From Streptomyces sp. HD (GTDB lineage: Bacteria; Actinomycetota; Actinomycetes; Streptomycetales; Streptomycetaceae), in contig NZ_JAQMYP010000033.1 in assembly GCF_028369295.1 (NCBI RefSeq), positions 1 through 64,000 on the forward strand: a DNA stretch of 64,000 nt. Direction: 5' to 3'. The position numbers and the translations under genes are program-made. How positions within the stretch are numbered: position 1 is the stretch's first letter; each line of letters starts with the position of its first letter. This document shows, piece after piece, positions 58,039 to 64,000 of the stretch. The notes beneath the pieces are model-generated. The model made no database searches and was not told where the DNA came from. It saw only the letters and a program-made list of their open reading frames with translations.

Positions 58039-58866
58039 ATGAGTTCGAACACTGGTCCGACCGTCCCGGTCGTACACGAAGTCCGGCCTCCCGGTCCCGG
58101 CGGCGGCAGGTTGTGGGCCGAGCGCGGCGGGACCGGCAGCCCGGTGGTGCTGCTGCACGGCGCCGGCATGGACTCTCGGCTGTGGGACGTCGTCGCCCCC
58201 GAGCTGGCTCGTCATCATGACGTGATTCGCTACGACGCACGCGGCCTGGGCCGCTCCACGGCTCCGGAGCAGCCGTTCAGCGATGTCGAAGATCTGCGGG
58301 CGGTGCTTGACCATTTCGGCCTGCGCCGGGCGGCGTTGGTCGGCTTGAGCATGGGTGGGGAGACCTCGCTGGATTTCGCCCTCGCGCATCCCGGCAGGGT
58401 CGCCGCGCTGGGCTTGGTCGGCGCCTCGGTGAGCGGTCATCCGTGGCCGCAGGATCCCGAGTCGGTGGCCTATGCCGCGGCCCGCCGCGAGCGGGACGCT
58501 GCCGCTCTGGCCGCACTTGAGCTGTCGGTCTGGGCGTCCATGGGCCGCGCGGCTCGTGGAGGAGAGCTGATCGAAGCGATGGTGGTGGACAACGCCCGCC
58601 GGCGCATCGTGAGCGAGGCGTACCTCGCGCACTCCCCGAACCACGACGCCGAAGCCCATCTCGGCGACATCACCGCACCGACGCTGGTCATCCACGGCGA
58701 CCGGGATCACCCCGAGATCGGCGCCATAGCGAAACGGCTCATCGCCGACATCCCCGGCGCCCGTGGCGAGATGGTCCCCGACGCCGACCACTACCTGCCT
58801 CTGCGCACACCTGAACGCCTCACCGAGCTCCTGCTGGGGCATCTGTCCCCATACCGAATTCGATGA
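58039..58866 (+). CDS. alpha/beta hydrolase
   Basis: A 275-residue alpha/beta hydrolase. It has the oxyanion motif VLLHGAGMDSRLWD, nucleophile elbow GLSMGGET (Ser), acid in VIHGDRDHPEIG, and His in DADHYLPLRTPE. The frame is open to 57580, but homology and a plausible ATG begin at 58039; the ribosome site is weak. It resembles 3-oxoadipate enol-lactonase-type hydrolases, but substrate cannot be assigned. Confidence 0.86.
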   Translation: MSSNTGPTVPVVHEVRPPGPGGGRLWAERGGTGSPVVLLHGAGMDSRLWDVVAPELARHHDVIRYDARGLGRSTAPEQPFSDVEDLRAVLDHFGLRRAALVGLSMGGETSLDFALAHPGRVAALGLVGASVSGHPWPQDPESVAYAAARRERDAAALAALELSVWASMGRAARGGELIEAMVVDNARRRIVSEAYLAHSPNHDAEAHLGDITAPTLVIHGDRDHPEIGAIAKRLIADIPGARGEMVPDADHYLPLRTPERLTELLLGHLSPYRIR

Positions 58867-59219
58867 AGGCCGGTCGACACCCGTCAACTACCCCCTGCCT
58901 GCTGGAGTTTGGCGAGGGTCAGGCCGCCCCGCCTGCTGTGTTTCGACGCCCCACCCGGCACCCGGGGCGCCGCCCAGCCGGAGCTGCTGTCGGTCATCGG
59001 CACGCAGGACATGACACCGACGGGGGCGAGCGGCGCAGCTGACACGAGGAGCCGAGGGGCGGAGGGGCGGCTTGCGGGGCGGTGGCGCGGCGAGCGCATC
59101 CGCCGGCCCACCTCGATGGACAGGGGCACGGCATGCTGCATCACCAGCCGGTCGCCCGACCGGAGCCGACCTGACGGTGCGCCAGAGGGCTTGACGTAAC
59201 TGCGGACGCCCCTCGGCAC
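58867..59219. other. gap with no recognised gene
   Basis: These 353 bases lie between the hydrolase and the lectin-like gene. Open frames are short and unlike known proteins. Confidence 0.45.
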
Positions 59220-59597
59220 TCAGTTCGGGCGCGTCACGCTCACGCGCACGGTCCACGTGCCCCTGTTGCCCTGGGAGCAGTGTCCGGCGGTGTCGTTCAT
59301 GCCCAGTTGGAGGGTGCCGTTGCCGGCGGCGCGGAAGTTCAACTCCCCGTCCGACGGTGTGAACAGGGCCGTTCTTGACACCGGCAAGGCGGCCAGCAGT
59401 GCGCCGAACGGCGTCCCCCGTTTGACCTTGCAGCCCTTCGCGCCGTCAAGCCTCCTGTCGGCCTGCGCGTCGTATCCGGTCGGCCCGGTCGTGGGCATGT
59501 TCGCGTTGGCGGCCGTCCATTCTCCCGCGACGAACCGCACGGTGACCCCGTCTCCCCGCTGGACGGGCGCACCGGTCACCGGCTGGACGCCGACCAC
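59220..59597 (-). CDS. LecA/PA-IL-like lectin-domain protein, possibly a truncated gene
   Basis: A 125-residue protein that resembles the calcium-dependent galactose lectin PA-IL (LecA) in size and order of motifs. There is a strand pair (DGVTVRFVAGEW), a TTGPTGYDAQADRRLDG loop, FGALLAALP, and a terminal LQLGMNDTAGHCSQGNRGTW aligning with the Ca-binding YNDVPG-type loop. Only the Asp of that loop is clearly kept, so sugar binding is doubtful. The GTG at 59597 is preceded by an in-frame stop 12 codons upstream; the original gene may have been longer. Confidence 0.55.
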   Translation of the reverse strand: MVGVQPVTGAPVQRGDGVTVRFVAGEWTAANANMPTTGPTGYDAQADRRLDGAKGCKVKRGTPFGALLAALPVSRTALFTPSDGELNFRAAGNGTLQLGMNDTAGHCSQGNRGTWTVRVSVTRPN

Positions 59598-60545
59598 GTG
59601 CGGGTGGGGTACCCGGGCGACGGCACGGGCTCACGGATCGCCCGGCGCGGCCGGGTGCGGTGCTTCTCGTCGCCGGGGTGAGGATGTGCAGTTCCTTCCC
59701 GGCGGTCTCGGCGCTCCACCGGCCGTCGCCTGTTCGAGAGGTATGAGCATAGCCGAGCAGTTCGGGACCTATTGCCATCAACTCCCCTGTCCTGAAAGGC
59801 ACTTGGCGAGCACCTGCGCACGAGCGAGATCATGAAGATGGCTTGGCATCACTGGGTACACGCAATCCCCGAGCGCCTCCGGCGCCACCGTCACGCCCCC
59901 CGGCACAACTCAGGCAACCGGACCGCGGGTTCCAGAACTGGCCGCAGCGAACACACCAGGAGGCAGCGATGACGCTCAGCCAGTCCCACAGGGAGACGGC
60001 GAGTCCGGGACCACCATCGAGCCTCTGCCGACGACGGCGGCTTCCGCTGATGCGGTCCCCTGCGGTCGGCTGGTTTTGACGGTGCCTCGGGCCGCCGTGT
60101 CGAAGCCGCACTCGGGGTCCGGGTGAGCTGCGGGAGCGCGTGGTGGCGTGAAGGCGCCTATAGCGGGTTTACCCGCCTTTGGATGCAGGCTCAAAGCTTG
60201 AACACAAATTACACACATCCCCTCTACACACTGGGCCCCGATGGTCTAGATTGACCGTGCTTCAGCTGATCGGACACGTTCTTGGGGTCCGTGAGGGGGC
60301 TTTGAGTGCGGGGAGCACTCAAGATTTCGACGGGTTCGCGCGCACTTCGACAGGCCGGCAGGACACGCCAGTCCGCTGCCGCCAGGGCGGGTTCAAGTAG
60401 CGCTCAAACAGCCGGCATGTCATGCGCGGGAGGCGGGGGCCTCCCGAGGGGAGGAACAGCGCGGCACGGGGGGCGGGGGGCGCCTTCCGAGGGGAGAGGC
60501 AGGGTTGGGCGGTCACGCCGAACCACTGGGAACCTGGGGGGTTCT
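59598..60545. other. long non-coding leader region of the exopolysaccharide locus
   Basis: This 948-bp stretch has no gene I can support. It includes a small hairpin GCGGGTTTACCCGC (60163-60176) and then an unusually A/T-rich patch at about 60180-60260 containing TTGAAC and TTGACC hexamers, the likely promoter zone. From there to the start at 60546 lies a G-rich leader of roughly 280 bases. Confidence 0.5.
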
Positions 60546-62024
60546 GTGCGGCAAGGGGGATTAGTCAGCCCGTTTCCGTCGGCGCGCGGGCGTCTGGCGA
60601 ACGGGGCGATCAGCCAGCCCGCGATCGACTGGGAGCAGCGGTACCGCCGTACCGTGATCATCAGCGACACGGTGGCCACCGCCTTGGTGGTGGCGGCGAT
60701 CGGCAACTTCTTCGGGGCCCGGGACGCGGCCAACTGGCACGAGAAGTGGGGAATTCTCGCATTCGGCACCGAGCTGCTGGTGCTGGGCTCGCTTGCGGTG
60801 AGCCGGTCGTGGGCTCCGGCCGTGCTCGGCCAGGGGGCCGAGGAATTCCGTCGGCTCGGACGCTCACTGTTCACGGCGACCGTCGTGCTCGCGCTCGGCG
60901 GGATCGCCCTGACCTCGCGCAACATCAAGCTCTGGATCTTCGTCGCGATCCCGGCGATCGCGCTCATCACCATGACCGCGCGGTATCTGCTCCGCCTCGG
61001 GCTGCACAAACAGCGCAACGAAGGGCGGTGTCTTAGACCGGTTCTCGCTGCCGGAAGCCCCGACACCGTGCGCGACCTGATAAGCCGCACCCGCAAGTTC
61101 CCGCACCTCGGATGGCGGGTGGACGGAGTGTGCACGACGGACGGTCGCGGGCTCGACGGCGACGAACTGGACGGAGTGCCGGTCGTCGGCCAACTGACGG
61201 ACGTCGCCAAGTACGTCGACAACGACGGCTATCGTGTCGTCGCGGTCACACCGGACCCGCACTGGACACCGGACCGGCTGCAGCGGCTGGCGTGGAACCT
61301 CGAAGGCAGCGACGCCGAGATGGTCGTGGCCCCCGTGCTGATGGAGGTGGCCGGCCCGCGGCTGCACGTCGACGCGGTGCTCGGAATCCCGCTGCTGCGG
61401 GTCAGCATGCCGACCTTCACCGGAGGGCGCCGGGCGATAAAAGCGGTCGTCGACCGGATGGGCTCAGCGATCCTGCTGATGCTGTTGGCTCCACTGATGG
61501 TGTTCGTCGGACTGCTCGTGGTGCTGGACAGCCGGGGCGGGGCGTTCTACCGCCAGCGCAGGGTCGGCAAGGACGGCCGCGAGTTCACCATCTTCAAGTT
61601 CCGCACCATGGTCGTCGGGGCCCACGGGGCACGTGCCGCGCTGGCCGACCGCAACGAGGGTGCGGGGCTGCTGTTCAAGCTCCGCCGGGATCCGCGGGTG
61701 ACCCGGGTCGGGGCGGTGCTGCGCCGGTACTCGCTCGACGAACTCCCGCAGCTGTTCAACGTACTGGCCGGATCGATGTCGCTCGTCGGTCCGCGGCCTC
61801 CGCTGCCGGAGGAGTCCGCGGCGTACGGCCCGGACATCCGGCGGCGGCTGCTGGTCAAGCCCGGGCTCACCGGCCTGTGGCAGATAAGCGGACGCAGCGA
61901 CCTGCCGTGGGAGGAGGCGGTCCGGCTGGACCTGCGATACGTGGAGGACTGGTCGCTCGCCCTGGACACAGTGATCTTGTGGAAGACGCTGCGTGCGGTG
62001 CTGCATGGGCAGGGGGCCTACTGA
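60546..62024 (+). CDS. exopolysaccharide polyprenyl-glycosylphosphotransferase
   Basis: A sugar-transferase protein of about 492 residues that starts glycan assembly by moving a sugar-1-phosphate onto undecaprenyl phosphate. It has four N-terminal membrane helices (for example TVATALVVAAIGNFF, LFTATVVLALGGIALTS), then a CoA-binding-like domain (VLAAGSPDTVRDL). A fifth helix (ILLMLLAPLMVFVGLLVVL) precedes the cytoplasmic catalytic domain with FKFRTMV, RRYSLDELPQLFNVLAGSMS, LVGPRPP and GLTGLWQISGRSDL. The open frame runs upstream to 60306, but GTG 60546 with a GGGGGG site starts a normal N-terminus. Confidence 0.9.
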   Translation: MRQGGLVSPFPSARGRLANGAISQPAIDWEQRYRRTVIISDTVATALVVAAIGNFFGARDAANWHEKWGILAFGTELLVLGSLAVSRSWAPAVLGQGAEEFRRLGRSLFTATVVLALGGIALTSRNIKLWIFVAIPAIALITMTARYLLRLGLHKQRNEGRCLRPVLAAGSPDTVRDLISRTRKFPHLGWRVDGVCTTDGRGLDGDELDGVPVVGQLTDVAKYVDNDGYRVVAVTPDPHWTPDRLQRLAWNLEGSDAEMVVAPVLMEVAGPRLHVDAVLGIPLLRVSMPTFTGGRRAIKAVVDRMGSAILLMLLAPLMVFVGLLVVLDSRGGAFYRQRRVGKDGREFTIFKFRTMVVGAHGARAALADRNEGAGLLFKLRRDPRVTRVGAVLRRYSLDELPQLFNVLAGSMSLVGPRPPLPEESAAYGPDIRRRLLVKPGLTGLWQISGRSDLPWEEAVRLDLRYVEDWSLALDTVILWKTLRAVLHGQGAY

Positions 62025-62097
62025 TGCGCGGGGGGCGTCGTTCGGACGGCGCGCGGAGCGCAGGCCACAAGGGCCTGCGCGGGGGGAGGAACGGGTC

Positions 62098-63418
<1,321 letters not shown>

Positions 63419-63429
<11 letters not shown>

Positions 63430-64000
63430 TGCAATCAGTGGTGACGGGTCGGGGCGACGCGCGCTGATCCTGGTGGAGAACCTGTCGGTGCCGTTCGACC
63501 GGCGGGTGTGGCAGGAGTGCACGACACTGCGCGACGCGGGCTGGGACGTACACGTCATCTGCCCGCGGGGGGAGAAGCGGGACACGGAACCGGAGGCGCT
63601 GGTCGACGGGGTGCGGATCCACCGCTACCCGTTGCGCGCGGCCACCGGAGGGCCGGCCGGCTATCTGCGGGAGTACGGATCGGCGCTCTGGCACACGGCC
63701 CGGCTGGCCCGCAAGGTCGGCCCGGTCCACGTGGTCCACGCCTGCAACCCGCCCGACCTGCTGTTCCTGGCGGCCAGGTGGCTCAGGCGGCGCGGCGCGC
63801 GGTTCGTCTTCGACCAGCACGACCTGGTACCCGAGCTGTACCTGTCCCGGTTCGACCGCGGCAAGGATCTGCTCTACCGCGCCGTGTGCGCGCTGGAACG
63901 GCGGACCTACCGGGCCGCCGACATCGTGCTCGCCACGAACGAGAGCTACCGGGACGTCGCCATACGCCGAGGCGGTCGACGCCCCGAGGACGTCTTCGTG
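63419..64000 (+). CDS. GT4-type glycosyltransferase (partial, runs off the right edge)
   Basis: About 194 residues of a GT-B glycosyltransferase: ALILVENLSVPFDRRVWQE, GWDVHVICPRG, VHVVHACNPPDLLFLAARW, FVFDQHDLVPELYLSRFD, and ADIVLATNESYRDVA. The nucleotide-sugar-binding domain lies beyond the window. The only in-frame start after the nearest stop is TTG 63419, overlapping the dehydrogenase by 11 bases; the ribosome site is weak. It belongs to the exopolysaccharide operon. Confidence 0.82.

Noticed and set aside
58884..59256. Overlapping minus-strand open frames upstream of the hydrolase end
   Set aside because: They lack recognisable motifs, ribosome sites and normal composition; most likely non-coding.

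Overview
The window is high-GC DNA with dense, often 4-nt-overlapping operons, GTG/TTG starts, and fused PAS/GAF/PP2C/ATPase phosphatases. It also carries PucR and TetR regulators and many secreted proteins with Ala-rich signal peptides. All of this fits a Streptomyces-type actinomycete chromosome. I saw no rRNA, tRNA, insertion sequence or CRISPR array.

Region 1 (1-11.9 kb) looks like a small biosynthetic gene cluster without NRPS or PKS genes, cut by the left edge. On the minus strand it encodes activated-sulfate supply (cysD partial, cysC), an SbnA-like PLP enzyme, a PAPS-type sulfotransferase, a DUF1015 protein whose frame is broken at a CCCG repeat, and an ATP-grasp ligase. A dedicated dapA runs on the plus strand. 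Then come a DMT exporter, a 2OG-Fe amino-acid hydroxylase, a LuxR-type regulator and a divergent FemAB/GNAT-like protein. Read together they suggest a sulfated or N-sulfonated amino-acid or dipeptide product, perhaps containing a diaminopropionate unit. I know of no described cluster with this exact set.

Region 2 (12-27.9 kb) is mixed. It holds a tautomerase divergent from a decayed aminoglycoside phosphotransferase with two operator-like repeats between them, three PP2C-type phosphatases (two with their own anti-sigma-type ATPase domain), a mycothiol-dependent DinB-fold enzyme, an SDR plus MDR pair, a DUF485 plus cation/solute symporter pair, a PucR regulator, and a carboxymuconolactone-decarboxylase-like protein with an SDR.

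Region 3 (28-43.5 kb) is catabolic. A complete five-gene Liv-type ABC importer lies divergent from a PucR and a TetR regulator. Beside it are a beta-oxidation-like operon (SDR, enoyl-CoA hydratase, acyl-CoA dehydrogenase, SDR) and a thiolase-HAD operon. A TetR gene lies between them. The two operons and the TetR gene share a promoter/operator with nearly identical sequence, so they look like one regulon. An alpha/beta hydrolase and an SCO6745-like protein follow, preceded by a different TetR-type palindrome.

Region 4 (43.9-60 kb) is rich in secreted proteins: a beta-helix protein, a type-B carboxylesterase, a PHM-like copper protein, a GH64 glucanase with a CebR-like palindrome, a four-repeat secreted protein and two propeller-like proteins. 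It also contains several gene remnants: a LuxR fragment, a ricin-type fragment, an AAA-kinase/amidohydrolase chimera and a LecA-like lectin. This looks like an accessory zone under decay.

Region 5 (60.2-64 kb) starts an exopolysaccharide locus: undecaprenyl-phosphate sugar transferase, AlgD-like nucleotide-sugar dehydrogenase, and a GT4-type glycosyltransferase cut by the right edge.
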